DNA of 30,153 bases, from positions 1-30,153 of the forward strand of contig JBKPDW010000539.1 in assembly GCA_046728115.1 (NCBI GenBank). Direction: 5' to 3'. Source of the stretch: CAVSWN01 sp046728115 (GTDB lineage: Bacteria; Acidobacteriota; Vicinamibacteria; Vicinamibacterales; CAVVIG01). The first letter of the stretch is position 1. Every line of letters starts with the position of its first letter. Position numbers and translations under genes: made by a program. The notes under the pieces were generated by a model, which searched no databases, was not told where the DNA came from, and worked only from the letters and a program-made list of their open reading frames with translations. Below are positions 7,106 through 20,085 of this stretch, in pieces.

Positions 7106-7792
7106 ATGATGACGAGGCTGAAGACGGCGGTCGCAATCGCCATTGGCTCGGCGACCGTGGTCACGATCCTCGTACAGCCCCGTCTCACGATCGCGGCCCG
7201 CAACGGATCCATTCGCGGCCGCGTCGAGCTGCGGCGGCTACCGCCTCCCATCGAACGACGTCCTGGCGTCTCGGATCTCGGAACGGCCGCGGTGCTCGAC
7301 ACGACCGATCGGCTGCGTTCGGTCGTGTATCTGGAGACGGCTCCGCGTGGCGCGTTCGAAACGAGCGAGGGGGGCCACGCCGTGATGGATCAGCACAACG
7401 AGACGTTCGTGCCGCACCTCATAGCCATCACCACGGGCACGACGGTGGACTTTCCAAACTCGGACAAGTTCTACCACAATGTGTTCTCGCTCTCGAAAGC
7501 GGCGAAATTCGACCTTGGACGCTACGCCGCCGGACACTCGAAATCGATCGCGTTCAATCGTCCGGGCATCGTGCGGGTGTTCTGCGAAATCCACTCGCAC
7601 ATGAATGCCTTCATTCTTGTCTTCAGCCATCCGTTTTTCGGGATGACCGACACTGAAGGCCGTTACCGCATCGACGCCGTGCCGCCTGGCACGTACAACG
7701 TCGTCGCCTGGAACGAAGGCACGTCGTCGGAGCCGAAAGCGGTGACGGTACCCGACGGCGGCGTCGCGGAGCTCGACTTCACGCTGCGATGA
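7106..7792 (+). CDS. Exported cupredoxin with C-terminal carboxypeptidase-regulatory-like domain
   Basis: The 228-residue protein has an N-terminal membrane or signal segment (about 8-31). A plastocyanin-like domain holds TTVDFPNSDKFYHNVFS, with His124 as a likely copper ligand, and GIVRVFCEIHSHMNAF, with Cys160, His163 or His165 and Met166. A short Ig/CnaB-like regulatory domain follows at about 175-228 (MTDTEGRYRIDAVPPGTYNVVAWNEG). The set fits a type-1 copper protein in the periplasm; relatives are often called methylamine-utilisation-like. Start: ATG 7106, or the adjacent ATG 7109. It begins two bases after the barrel gene and its stop overlaps the kinase start (ATGA at 7789-7792), so translation is probably coupled. 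Electron-transfer versus copper-storage or sensing roles cannot be told apart. Confidence 0.82.
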   Translation: MMTRLKTAVAIAIGSATVVTILVQPRLTIAARNGSIRGRVELRRLPPPIERRPGVSDLGTAAVLDTTDRLRSVVYLETAPRGAFETSEGGHAVMDQHNETFVPHLIAITTGTTVDFPNSDKFYHNVFSLSKAAKFDLGRYAAGHSKSIAFNRPGIVRVFCEIHSHMNAFILVFSHPFFGMTDTEGRYRIDAVPPGTYNVVAWNEGTSSEPKAVTVPDGGVAELDFTLR

Positions 7793-9692
7793 AACTTCTC
7801 GCGTCACTCCGCAGCCGTATCTTCCTCGCCAGCGGACTTCTCGCGGTGCTGTGCATCGGGGTTGCGATCTACCTGGTCAACGCCCGGGTGACGGAGGAGG
7901 CCGAGCGGACGATCGATCGGGAGATGGTGGCGACCGCGGCGCTCGTGGACAGTCTACGCGCAACACGGACGGAAACGTTCACGCTGATGGCACGGTTCAT
8001 CGCCGATGCGCCCAAGCTGAAGGCGGCCGTCGACACGAACGACCCCCCGACCGTGGACGACATCGTCAAGGGCTACCAGGCGCAGGTGAAATCGAACCTG
8101 CTGCTCGTCACGAACAAGACGGGCGGAGTCCTGGCGACGATTGGCATGCCCGAGCGCACCGCGGCCATCATCTCGAGCCAGCCGGCCGTGCGGAACGCGC
8201 TCGCCGGACACGAGAGCCTCAGCCTGTTGCCGCAGCCGAGCGGGATGCTCCAGCTGGTAACGGTGCCGGTCTTCGTCGGCCTGACGCATCCCGACATCCT
8301 CGGCACGGTAAGCGTCGGCTTCATGCTGGACAGCGCCTTGGCCTTGCAGCTGAAGCAGATCACGTTGAGCGATGTCGCCTTCGGCATGGATGGCCAGGTG
8401 CTCGCGGGTACGCTGCCGCGCGAGTACTATCCGAAGCTGTCGGAGCGGCTGCGCACCGCGGGCACCTCGCGCATTCACCTTGGTGCCGACGAATACGAAG
8501 CGCTCCCGCGCCCCCTGTCGAACGAAACGGACGCGAGCGGATCCGCCGCGTCGGGACCGGTGGCGCTGATTCTTCGCTCGCGGACGGAACAACTCCAGTC
8601 GCTGCGCTCCATCCACACCGGGCTCTTCGTCACCGCGATCGTCGCGGTGATGCTCGCCACCGGGCTCAGCTTCGCGGTCGCGCGCACCATTGCGCAGCCG
8701 CTGGCAGCCATCAGCACGGTCATGCGCGAGGTGGCTGCGACCGGCGACCTGACGCGCAAGATCGCGCTCGGCCATCACAACCGGTGGGACGATGAGGACG
8801 CGCGTCTGCTCGCCAAGACGTTCAACACGTTGACGGACTCGATCGCGCGCGTCCAGCGGGAGATGTCGCAGAAAGAGCGGCTGACGTCGCTAGGACGCCT
8901 CTCGACGGTCATCGCGCACGAGATTCGCAACCCGTTGATGATCATCAAGTCGTCGCTCCACACGCTGCGGCGACCGGAGGCGAGCGCCGATTCGGTACGC
9001 GAGGCGATTTCGGACATCGACGAAGAAGTGCTGCGGCTGAACCGGATCGTCAACGAGGTGCTCGACTTCGCGCGGCCGATCCGATTCGAGCTTTCGAAGG
9101 TCGATCTGAATGCGCTCTGTCGCGAATCGGCGGCCGCGGCGATGGCCTCGGGATCAGGGGCGCCGATCGCACTGCACCTGGACATGGCGGTGCCGGATGT
9201 GACGACCGATCCGGAGCGGCTGCGCATCGCGCTCGTGAACATGCTGGTGAACGCGCGGCACGCCGTGAACGGCAACGACGCTCGAGGCGCACAGGGAGAG
9301 CCTCGAGGGCCGGACGACGCCACCGTGTCGCTCAGCACGCTGTCCGACGGCGATCGCGTGCGCATCGTCATTGCCGACCGCGGCGTCGGAATCGCTGCAC
9401 GCGATCTGCCGCATGTCTTCGATCCCTATTTCACGACCAAGCGCGGCGGAACCGGACTCGGCCTTCCCATCGCCAAGAACATCGTCGAGGGCTTGAGCGG
9501 CACGCTCGTCGTGTCGAGCACGCCGGGACGCGGCACCGAAATCCACATCGATCTGCCCTTCGACTCCGCCCAGGCCAGGCCGCCCTCCGCCCGCGAGCGC
9601 GACGGCGACGGCCTCTGGCTCGGTCACGACGGGTCGTTCGACTCCGATCAGGACAGGCCCTTCGGCTCCGCTCAGGACGGGCCTGCGCACTG

Positions 9693-9693
<1 letters not shown>
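7789..9693 (+). CDS. Membrane sensor histidine kinase with repeat-derived C-terminal tail
   Basis: The 634-residue kinase has a first membrane helix at about 11-30, a periplasmic sensor region (about 31-275, Cache-like by size), and a second helix at 279-300. HAMP follows (about 300-355), then HisKA with phospho-acceptor His377 in VIAHEIRNPLMII. The HATPase has an N-box at Asn484/488 (LVNMLVNARHAV), a G1 box DRGVGI (530-535) and GGTGLGL (553-559). Catalytic-domain homology ends near GTEIHIDLPF (591). The last 43 residues are encoded by three copies of a dispersed DNA repeat and give FDSAQARP, FDSDQDRPF and FGSAQDGP. The stop and the next start overlap (TGATG). The kinase should phosphorylate the adjacent sigma-54 activator. 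A copper-related signal is inferred from the flanking cupredoxin genes. Confidence 0.93.
9556..9684 (+). repeat. Three copies of a TTCGRCTCCG-YCAGGNCRGG repeat inside the kinase 3' end
   Basis: Copies are at 9556-9581, 9636-9660 and 9658-9684. Each reads as TTCG(A/G)CTCCG, two or three variable bases, then CAGG(A/C)C(A/G)GGCC. The last two are directly adjacent; the first is separated from them by 54 bases. All are in the kinase frame and lie between the end of the ATPase domain and the stop codon. Confidence 0.75.
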
Positions 9694-11057
<1,364 letters not shown>

Positions 11058-11064
11058 GCCTCCC

Positions 11065-11460
11065 ATGAAACCATTCGCCCGTCTGACGCTTGCACTCGCG
11101 CTGGCGCCGGCGCTTGCCTGCAGCAGCAGTTCCGGCACGGCGCCGTCGCCGACCCTGACCTGCTCCAACCTGCCGAATGCCACGACGTTCCTGCTCGCGA
11201 ACAACGCGGTGTGCCCGCAGACGATGACCGTCTCGCGCGGCACGCGCGTCACGTTCATCAACAACGACTCGCGTGCGCACGAGATGAACTCGGATCCCCA
11301 TCCGGAGCACACGGATTGTCCGGAACTGAACCAGGTGGGCCATCTGGAGCCGGGACAGCAGCGCGACAGCGGGAACCTGAACACCGCTCGCCGCTGCGGC
11401 TTCCACGATCACATCAACCCCGAGAACAACGGGTTGAAAGGGACGATTACGATCCAGTAA
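11065..11460 (+). CDS. Cupredoxin-like protein, probable lipoprotein
   Basis: The 131-residue product starts with a lipoprotein-like signal (MKPFARLTLALALAPALAC). The -3 residue before Cys19 is Ala rather than Leu, so lipidation is likely but not certain. A Ser/Pro linker leads to a plastocyanin-like domain: MTVSRGTRVTFINNDSRAHEM with His72 as a copper ligand candidate, then ARRCGFHDHINPENNGLKG with Cys111 and His114 or His116. Extra His residues (DPHPEH) lie nearby. It starts seven bases after the regulator stop and is the last gene of the plus-strand operon. A periplasm-facing copper protein next to its own two-component system suggests metal handling or electron transfer. It converges with the LVIVD gene, 13 bp apart. 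Confidence 0.82.
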   Translation: MKPFARLTLALALAPALACSSSSGTAPSPTLTCSNLPNATTFLLANNAVCPQTMTVSRGTRVTFINNDSRAHEMNSDPHPEHTDCPELNQVGHLEPGQQRDSGNLNTARRCGFHDHINPENNGLKGTITIQ

Positions 11461-11473
11461 CGGCTGATCGCGG

Positions 11474-13395
<1,922 letters not shown>

Positions 13396-13399
<4 letters not shown>

Positions 13400-14064
13400 T
13401 TCTTCATCTCCTTCAGTAAGAGGTCGAGCATCGCGCCCATCCGCTCGATTTCCATGCGCTGGTCTGCGTCGACATCTGACGCGAACGAGAAGATGCTCAC
13501 GTCCTGTCCCGCGCCCGGCGTCTCGAAGAGCTCCTTCACCATCGTCAACGCGCCGTCGTGGTGCTTGATCATGCCTTCGAGGAACAGGCGATCGAACTCG
13601 CGGCCTCTGGCGTCGGACAGGTGCTTCATTTCGTCGTCGGTGAGCATCCCGGGCATCAGCGCCGCGTCGTGCTGATGGATCGCGTTCACGCCAGGCACCA
13701 GCTGTCCGCGTGCCTGCAGCCATTCCTCCATCATCTTGATTTCGTCTTTCTGCGAGATGTCGATCCGCTGCCCGAGCATCCGCATGACGTCGCGGTCCGT
13801 ATGCGTCGGAATCAGATCGACCATCTCGATGGCCTGCGCGTGATGGCCGATCATGCCTTGCATGAATTTGATGTCGGCACCGATGTACTCGACCTTCGAC
13901 AGGTCCGACGCCTTGTCGGCGGTGATCACCTGGCTCGGCTGGCCGGGTGCGCCCGGCTGGATGATGGGCGCGTGAGGCGCGGCCTGCGGGCGCGAATCCG
14001 CAGGCGCGGTCCGACAGCCCGCGGCGGCAATGACGAGGAGAACTGATAGGCAGCGATACGGCAT
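13396..14064 (-). CDS. DUF305 family lipoprotein
   Basis: From ATG 14064 the product is 222 residues with a lipoprotein signal (MPYRCLSVLLVIAAAGC, lipobox AAGC, Cys17). It carries the duplicated ferritin-like helical pattern of DUF305: KFMQGMIGHHAQAIEM (His74-75) and FLEGMIKHHDGALTM (His168-169), with many Met residues. DUF305 proteins are frequently found in copper-rich gene neighbourhoods, and the His/Met pairs suggest metal binding; direct function is not established to my knowledge. The frame runs upstream to 14148, but the signal peptide and lipobox fix the start. It is translationally coupled to the LVIVD gene downstream. A -10-like TATCCT lies 20 bases before the start (14085-14090, minus strand). 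Confidence 0.88.
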
Positions 14065-14234
14065 CCCGAGCGCGTGACGCTCAGGATACACAATGAGCCC
14101 GCTCGGCAGGAAGCCTTGCGCAGGAGACGGATTCTCTTCGCGACTCAACTCCGACGCTCAACCTGCAAGCGCGGGCGTGACGAAAGAGTGTGCCGCTGAA
14201 CGACGAAAGGGAATTGTAAAGAGCCTTTCCCCTG

Positions 14235-17200
14235 CTACGGCAGCCGTCCTGGCGTATACGGCGCGCCCAGCCGCTCCAGCTCCTTTTCAACCGCCGGTAC
14301 GTCGGCCTCGACAAGGGCCTTGAGCTTCGACCGCTCGGCGGCATACAGGTCCGATGCGATCTGCAATTGCTGCTCGTGCGTGGTTGTCTGACGCGACAGC
14401 GTTCGAAGCAGCTCACCGGAGATCGTGTTGACCCGCTCTGAAATCGCGACCGGAAGCGCGCCGCTTCGCGAACCCAGGCGCCGATCGCCGCGCAGCTCGA
14501 CGAGAATTGCGATCAGGCGACGCTGCAGTGCCCGCGTTTGGTCGTGCAGTGCGCGCGGCGCGGCAGGCGTGGCGTCGAGCGCCTTGACGATCGCCTCGAG
14601 TCTGGTCGTCGTGCTGTTCGCCAGTTCGAGCGAGCCTGCGAGTTCCCGCCGCAGTGCCTGGAGTTTCTCCTGGAATTGCCAGCGCGCCGATTGGTCCGGC
14701 GCAACCCGCTCGGCCTGCGGATCCAGCACGACGTTGAACGACACCGGGCCCGCCACCTGCGTCACGACACCACGGACGCGCTGCGAGAGCGTCACGCTGT
14801 ACCGGCCCGGGACGACGTAGGGGCCCACGAGCGGATCGCCGAAGAGCTCGTCGAGCTCTCCGCGGGGCCGGTTGGGCGGCAACTGATGCGCGGGCGCGCG
14901 CAGGTCCCACGCAACCCGCTGCACACCTTTCTCGACAGGTCCAGTGAACACGCGAACGGGTACGCCGTCGGGGCCGCTCACGGTGAGCAGCATCGTCGGC
15001 GCCTCCTCGTCGCTCTCGGATCGCAGCTCGTCCGGCGAAGCGTATTTGATCGGCCGGCCCGCTTTGTCGGCGGCTTTCTCCGCGTCCACACGCTGCTGCT
15101 TCAATGTCTTGATGGCGTCTTTCAAGTGATAGGTCAGTAGGGCGCCGTACGGCGGATTCGGCGCGGAATTGAACATCTCGCCCTGAAAGCCCTTCCCCGG
15201 CATTCCGTACTGCAACGTCGGAACGAAAAGCACCGCATCGCGGACCGGGAACAACGTCGCGGCAGCCGTCTCCACCGTCGTCGCGCGCAGCGCCGAATAG
15301 TCGTCGACAATGTAGACGCCCCGACCGAAGGTGCCGAGCACGAGGTCGTTCTCGCGCTTCTGGATGGCGATATCGCGTACGGCGATGGTTGGGACGCCCG
15401 CAATCTTGTTCCAGTGCTCGCCTCCATCGCGGCTGAAGTACGCGGCGAACTCGGTGCCTGCGAACAGCAGCCGGGGATCCACGTGATCCTCGGCAAACGA
15501 ATACGTCGAGCCACGTGCCGGCAGGTCGCCCGAAATCGACTTCCACGTGCGACCGGCGTCGCTACTCTTCAGCAAGTACGGCGCGAAGTCGCCGTTCTGA
15601 TGGTTTTCGATCGCGACATACACGGTCGCTGCGTCGTGCTGCGACGCGCGTATGCGCGCGACGTACGCATCGCCCGGGACTCCCGGCAGCTTGTCGACCT
15701 TCCGCCAGTGCCCGCCACCATCCTCGCTGATCTGAACCAGTCCGTCATCGGTTCCGATGTAGAGCAGTCCCTCTTTCTTCGGGCTTTCGGCGATGGCCGA
15801 GATATTCCCGTACAGCGCCGTGGACGTGTTCTTGGCGACGGCGTCTGGACCCCACACCTTCCCCATGACCTGCAACGCGTTGCGATCGAGTTGGCGGGTC
15901 AAATCGGGTGATGCGACCTTCCACGAGTTGCCCCGATCGTCGGAGCGGAAAAGAATCTGCGCGCCGAAATAGAGGCGCGTGTGCGAATGCGGCGAGATGA
16001 TGAAGGGCGCGTCCCAGTTCCAGCGAAGCGGAACGCCGCCTTTCTCCTCCTGAGGCTGAATACCAATCCGCTCGGCGGTGCGCTTGTTGTAGCGCACGAT
16101 GACACCGTGCTGCAGTTCGGCATAAATCGTGTCCGGATCCTCGGGATCGATGCGCGACACGAACCCGTCGCCGCCTTGCGTCACGAACCAATCCTGATTG
16201 AGAATCCCGTGCTCCGATCGCGTGCGTGACGGGCCGCCCAGGGAATTGTTGTCCTGCAAGCCGCCGTACACGTTGTAAAACGGCGCCGCGTTGTCGATGT
16301 CGACATCGTAGTACTGCGCCAACGGCAGGTTCTCGAAGAACGTCCAGGTGGCGGCGCGATCGAACGAACGGTACAAGCCGCCGTCGTTGCCGACCAGCAA
16401 GTGATTCGTGTTGTCGGGATCCACCCAGATGATGTGATTGTCCACGTGCATGTTGCGCTGCCCGAGCGAGTGCAGCGTCTTGCCGCCATCATCGGAGAGC
16501 TGAAAAATCACGTCGGGGACGTACACGCGGTCGACGTCGACGGGATCTGGAAAAATGTCGCCGTAGTACATGGAGCCCTGGTTGTAGTCCGTGCGCCGTT
16601 CCCACGTGACGCCGTTGTCGGTCGAACGAAAAATGCCGCCTTTCGAGTTAGCGGCCTCGACAACCGCGTACAGCACATCGGGATTGACCGGCGAAATTGC
16701 CAGGCCGATCCGCCCGAGTTCCTCGTCGGGCAATCCGCTATTTACTTTCTTCCACGTCTTCCCGCCATCAGTGCTGCGATGGATGGCGCATTCCGGACCG
16801 CCGTCGATCAACGTGAAGAAGCTGCGCCGGCGTTGGTAGGCGGCGGCCACGACGACGTCCGGGTTGCGCGGATCGACAACGACGTCGGTCACGCCGGTGT
16901 TCTCTGATATCTTGAGCGGCTGCGTCCACGTCCTGCCGCCATCAGTGGTCTTGAACAACCCGCGGTCGCCGCCCGGCGCCCACAGCGGCCCCTGCGCCGC
17001 GACCCAGACCGTATCGCTGTCCTTCGGATCGATCACGATGCGGCCGATGTGCTCGGAGTTCTTGAGGCCGACATTGGTCCATGAGCGGCCGCCGTCCTCG
17101 CTCTTGTAGACGCCATCGCCGTAGGCCACCGAGCGCTGCGAATTGCGTTCGCCTGTGCCGACCCACACGACGTTCGGATGCCGCGGATCCACAGCCACCC

Positions 17201-17474
17201 AGCCGATCGAGAACGAGCCCTGCGTATCGAACACGGGTTGAAACGAAGCGCCGCCATTCATGGTCTTCCACACGCCGCCGGACGCCGATCCCACGTAGAA
17301 GATCGCCGTGTTCGACGGGTCGACGGCGATGCTCATCACGCGCCCCGAGGTGACGGCGGGGCCGATGGATCGGGCGCGGAGGTTCGAAAACGGATCTGGC
17401 ACGGGGGACTGTGTGGACACTGGCGTTGTCAGAACCGCACCAGCCACAATCACGATCGATGTCCATCGTTTCAT
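14235..17474 (-). CDS. Exported VPS10/sortilin-type BNR beta-propeller protein
   Basis: From ATG 17474 the product is 1,079 residues. A signal peptide (MKRWTSIVIVAGAVLTTPVSTQ) leads into SIGPAVTSGRVMSIAVDP, then about ten Asp-box (BNR) motifs. Examples are SEDGGRSW, TTDGGRTW, STDGGKTW, STDNGVTW, SDDRGNSW, SEDGGGHW, SSDAGRTW and SRDGGEHW. The C-terminus adds an Ig-like segment (VAWDLRAPAHQLPPN, VVPGRYSVTL) and a helical tail. This matches the abundant exported glycosyl-hydrolase-like BNR proteins of Acidobacteriota and Bacteroidota, whose substrates are unknown; no sialidase arginine triad is obvious. AGGAGC at 17483-17488 supports the start over the open frame up to 17531. The amidase gene lies 67 bp upstream on the same strand, so the two may be co-transcribed. 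Confidence 0.9.
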   Translation of the reverse strand: MKRWTSIVIVAGAVLTTPVSTQSPVPDPFSNLRARSIGPAVTSGRVMSIAVDPSNTAIFYVGSASGGVWKTMNGGASFQPVFDTQGSFSIGWVAVDPRHPNVVWVGTGERNSQRSVAYGDGVYKSEDGGRSWTNVGLKNSEHIGRIVIDPKDSDTVWVAAQGPLWAPGGDRGLFKTTDGGRTWTQPLKISENTGVTDVVVDPRNPDVVVAAAYQRRRSFFTLIDGGPECAIHRSTDGGKTWKKVNSGLPDEELGRIGLAISPVNPDVLYAVVEAANSKGGIFRSTDNGVTWERRTDYNQGSMYYGDIFPDPVDVDRVYVPDVIFQLSDDGGKTLHSLGQRNMHVDNHIIWVDPDNTNHLLVGNDGGLYRSFDRAATWTFFENLPLAQYYDVDIDNAAPFYNVYGGLQDNNSLGGPSRTRSEHGILNQDWFVTQGGDGFVSRIDPEDPDTIYAELQHGVIVRYNKRTAERIGIQPQEEKGGVPLRWNWDAPFIISPHSHTRLYFGAQILFRSDDRGNSWKVASPDLTRQLDRNALQVMGKVWGPDAVAKNTSTALYGNISAIAESPKKEGLLYIGTDDGLVQISEDGGGHWRKVDKLPGVPGDAYVARIRASQHDAATVYVAIENHQNGDFAPYLLKSSDAGRTWKSISGDLPARGSTYSFAEDHVDPRLLFAGTEFAAYFSRDGGEHWNKIAGVPTIAVRDIAIQKRENDLVLGTFGRGVYIVDDYSALRATTVETAAATLFPVRDAVLFVPTLQYGMPGKGFQGEMFNSAPNPPYGALLTYHLKDAIKTLKQQRVDAEKAADKAGRPIKYASPDELRSESDEEAPTMLLTVSGPDGVPVRVFTGPVEKGVQRVAWDLRAPAHQLPPNRPRGELDELFGDPLVGPYVVPGRYSVTLSQRVRGVVTQVAGPVSFNVVLDPQAERVAPDQSARWQFQEKLQALRRELAGSLELANSTTTRLEAIVKALDATPAAPRALHDQTRALQRRLIAILVELRGDRRLGSRSGALPVAISERVNTISGELLRTLSRQTTTHEQQLQIASDLYAAERSKLKALVEADVPAVEKELERLGAPYTPGRLP

Positions 17475-17541
17475 GGAGAAAAGCTCCTGCTGTCCTTTAG
17501 CGATCTGTGCGCCCCTTGCGGGCAAGATCATTCAGGGTCGA

Positions 17542-20010
17542 CTATTTGACCCAGTCTGGCGGACGGCGATGATGCGTGGCCTGCTCATAGGCGTGAGCGA
17601 GCGCGAGCAGGCGCGTGTCGGACCAGAGCCGGCCGAGAAAGGAAACGCCGACGGGGTACCGACCGCCGATGAATCCCGCGGGCACGGTGACCTGGGGTAG
17701 GCCGGTCATCGCACTCTCCTCGCACGTCCCCGGTTCGCCGCCGTAGCGTTCCAGCCCGCCTTCGTGGGTGTGCGGTCGCGCCTGATTGGCCGGATACACC
17801 AGCGCATCGAGCTGTCCCTGTTCCATCTCCCTGACGAACAGGTTGCGGAAGCTCTCGCGGCCGGCGTAGAAACGTGCCGTCGCCGCGCGCAGCGCGTCGC
17901 CGGTCGGCACCGGCTCCAGGGCATCCTGGAAGCGTCGTGCGCTGGCGGGCGCCAGTTTCCCTGATGCCAACAAGTCTTCGATGGTGATGACCTTGTCGCC
18001 GCTTGCGGCGCCGCGCGCCAGGTAGGCCGACCACGCCGCCTTCAACGATCCCGGCGCACTCCCACGGGCCGCGCGGTACTTCTCGTCGAAATCGGGAATC
18101 GTTACATCCACGACCGCCGCGCCGGCGGCGCGCAGTTCCCTGACGACCGCCTCCATGACACCAGCGACTTCCTTTTCACCGGTGACACCGACCAACAGCT
18201 GGCGAACGATTCCAAATCGGGCGCCCTTGAGGGTGCCTGGGTCGAGCGCTGCCGCAAACGAGCCGCTGCTATGCGCCGCTGCATCCGCCGTGGCATCGTC
18301 TTCGGGATCGGCCCCGGCAACCTGATCGAGGACGAGCGCCAGTTCGCGAACCGACTTCGCGATGGGGCCAACAGCATCGTTGAACGTGTTCAGCGGCATA
18401 ACACCGGCGCGGCTCGTCAGCCCGCGCGTCGTGCGTATCGTGGCGAGCGACGCAAACGAAGCGGGATTCGACAACGAATTGCAGGTGTCGGTTCCGAATG
18501 CCACGGTGACGAAGCTGGCCGCGACCGACGTGGCGCTTCCACCGCTCGATCCGGCCGTGCTGAGCGACGGATCGTACGCGTTGCCGATTGTGCCGCCGAC
18601 GGTGCTGATTCCGAAGTCGCCAAAGGGAAATTCGTCGAGGTTTGTTTTACCGAGCACGATCGCGCCCGCCCGCCGCATTCCCGCCGCCATCCGCGAATCG
18701 AGCCGCGGCCGATGCTCGGCGAGCGCGCGCGATCCGCCGGTCGTCGGCAGATCGAGCACGTCGATGTTGTCCTTGTAGGCGATCGGAATTCCGTGCAGCG
18801 GACCCCGGACGTGGCCGGCAGCCCGTTCCTGATCGAGTTGTCTCGCATCGCTGATGGCGTGCGGATTGAGCGCCAGCATCGCTCGAAACGTCGGACCGCT
18901 TCGGTCGTACGTCGACAGGCGCCTCAGCTGTTCGCGAACGATGTCCTCCGACGTCGTGACGCCGCTCGCAAGCGCCTCCTGAAGCTGCGGAATCGTTTTC
19001 TCGACGACGGTGAACGGAGCTGCCGGTGTTTGCGGCAGCTTCCAATTCAGAATCTGCGCGCGCTGCCTCGACGTGAGGCCGCGCAGGTCGGGATCCGCCA
19101 CCAGCCTCCGCGCGGTATCGGTCACCTGCGCGATCTGCGACCCCGCGGGTGGTATCTGCGGCTGCCCTTCCGAGAACGGCGCCTGATGCTTCGGCGCGAC
19201 GAGCCCGTCGCGAATCGGTATCGGAAATCCGCCGCGCGGATCGTAGACTTCGCTCAACCCCTTCACGATGAACGTCATCAGCGACACCGTCCGTCCTGGC
19301 TCGACGGTGAACGAAAAGACGTAGCCAATATGCGCGGGATCGAAGCCGGGCCAGGCGTCGACAAACGGATCGGCGTACATGTCGCCGACTCTGGCCAGGA
19401 TTCCGGACGTCTTCGAGCCGAGCACGTGCGCCGACGGTCCGTGGCCGGACGGCCCCTGCATCGGATTGGCGACACCCTTCGCGTTCTGCATGACGGTCAC
19501 GAAGGTGTCGTGCACGTCGATCGTGCGATTGCCGTCGGACGTCATGGCGACCGTCAGCCGCCCGCCGTCCTCGAATGCGCCCGCGGCGCCGCCCCAAGCC
19601 ACGCGTACGACACGAGCGTGTTCGGCGACGTTCGTGAAACTATCCAGATACCGCAGGTAGTTCGTCTCTTTCGGCGCAAAGAGCGAGCGATCCACCACGA
19701 TGCCGTCGTGAACGACGGGCATGAGCGAATCGAAACGCTCGGCGCCGTCATGGGCCAAGCCGAAGCCGCGCAGATACTGGTTCCGCGTCAGGATAGTGCC
19801 GATCGGCAGGCTGACCTGCAGCTTCAAGTATCCAAACCCGTTGAACGGATTCGCGTTGCCGCCCGTCGCGATGCCGCCACTGTCCTGCGCCCATGCCGAC
19901 GTGTCCTGGACGTCCCAGAACTGGCCGTCGGCTGACGGCATCCGCGTCACGGCGCCCACCATCGCAGCCGCAAGGCATGAAAAGAGCAGAGAAGCCAGGA
20001 TTCGCTTCAC
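17542..20010 (-). CDS. Exported amidase-signature enzyme with unknown N-terminal domain
   Basis: The 822-residue product has a signal peptide (MKRILASLLFSCLAAAMVGA), a region of about 270 residues I do not recognise (about 30-300, strand-rich, VVDRSLFAPKETNYLRYLDSFTN), and an amidase domain (about 335-815). The Ser-cisSer-Lys triad is visible: Lys413 in IPIAYKDNIDV, cis-Ser488 in AGSSGGSATS and nucleophile Ser512 in GTDTCNSLSNPASF. Spacing between the two serines (24) matches peptide amidase. It should hydrolyse amide bonds in the periplasm or outside the cell; the substrate is unknown. Unlike GatA it is exported and far longer. Start: GTG 20010, with GGAGAT about ten bases upstream and an in-frame stop just before. 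The VPS10-like gene follows. Confidence 0.9.
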   Translation of the reverse strand: MKRILASLLFSCLAAAMVGAVTRMPSADGQFWDVQDTSAWAQDSGGIATGGNANPFNGFGYLKLQVSLPIGTILTRNQYLRGFGLAHDGAERFDSLMPVVHDGIVVDRSLFAPKETNYLRYLDSFTNVAEHARVVRVAWGGAAGAFEDGGRLTVAMTSDGNRTIDVHDTFVTVMQNAKGVANPMQGPSGHGPSAHVLGSKTSGILARVGDMYADPFVDAWPGFDPAHIGYVFSFTVEPGRTVSLMTFIVKGLSEVYDPRGGFPIPIRDGLVAPKHQAPFSEGQPQIPPAGSQIAQVTDTARRLVADPDLRGLTSRQRAQILNWKLPQTPAAPFTVVEKTIPQLQEALASGVTTSEDIVREQLRRLSTYDRSGPTFRAMLALNPHAISDARQLDQERAAGHVRGPLHGIPIAYKDNIDVLDLPTTGGSRALAEHRPRLDSRMAAGMRRAGAIVLGKTNLDEFPFGDFGISTVGGTIGNAYDPSLSTAGSSGGSATSVAASFVTVAFGTDTCNSLSNPASFASLATIRTTRGLTSRAGVMPLNTFNDAVGPIAKSVRELALVLDQVAGADPEDDATADAAAHSSGSFAAALDPGTLKGARFGIVRQLLVGVTGEKEVAGVMEAVVRELRAAGAAVVDVTIPDFDEKYRAARGSAPGSLKAAWSAYLARGAASGDKVITIEDLLASGKLAPASARRFQDALEPVPTGDALRAATARFYAGRESFRNLFVREMEQGQLDALVYPANQARPHTHEGGLERYGGEPGTCEESAMTGLPQVTVPAGFIGGRYPVGVSFLGRLWSDTRLLALAHAYEQATHHRRPPDWVK

Positions 20011-20056
20011 GCGTCACCATCTCCGATCATTGGGTTCCTGTTCTGCGCGCCGACCA

Positions 20057-20079
20057 AGAATAGCGGCACCGGCTATTCT
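20057..20079. promoter_or_regulatory. Hairpin AGAATAGC-7 nt-GCTATTCT containing a -10-like TATTCT
   Basis: Perfect 8-base arms (20057-20064 and 20072-20079) lie in the gap between the divergent amidase and PAP2 genes. The right arm holds TATTCT (20074-20079), a -10-like hexamer six bases before ATG 20086. That fits leaderless transcription, or an operator overlapping the promoter. There is no good -35 match. Confidence 0.4.
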
Positions 20080-20085
20080 GTGTCG

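Noticed and set aside
13400..13723. N-terminal extension of the LVIVD gene
   Set aside because: The added 108 residues are Arg-rich and out of frame over the DUF305 gene; the ATG at 13399 has a strong ribosome site and a signal peptide.
14065..14148. N-terminal extension of the DUF305 gene
   Set aside because: It would bury the lipoprotein signal; ATG 14064 gives a clean lipobox.
18271..19935. 554-codon open frame on the plus strand
   Set aside because: It is antisense to the amidase gene with intact catalytic motifs; shadow frame.
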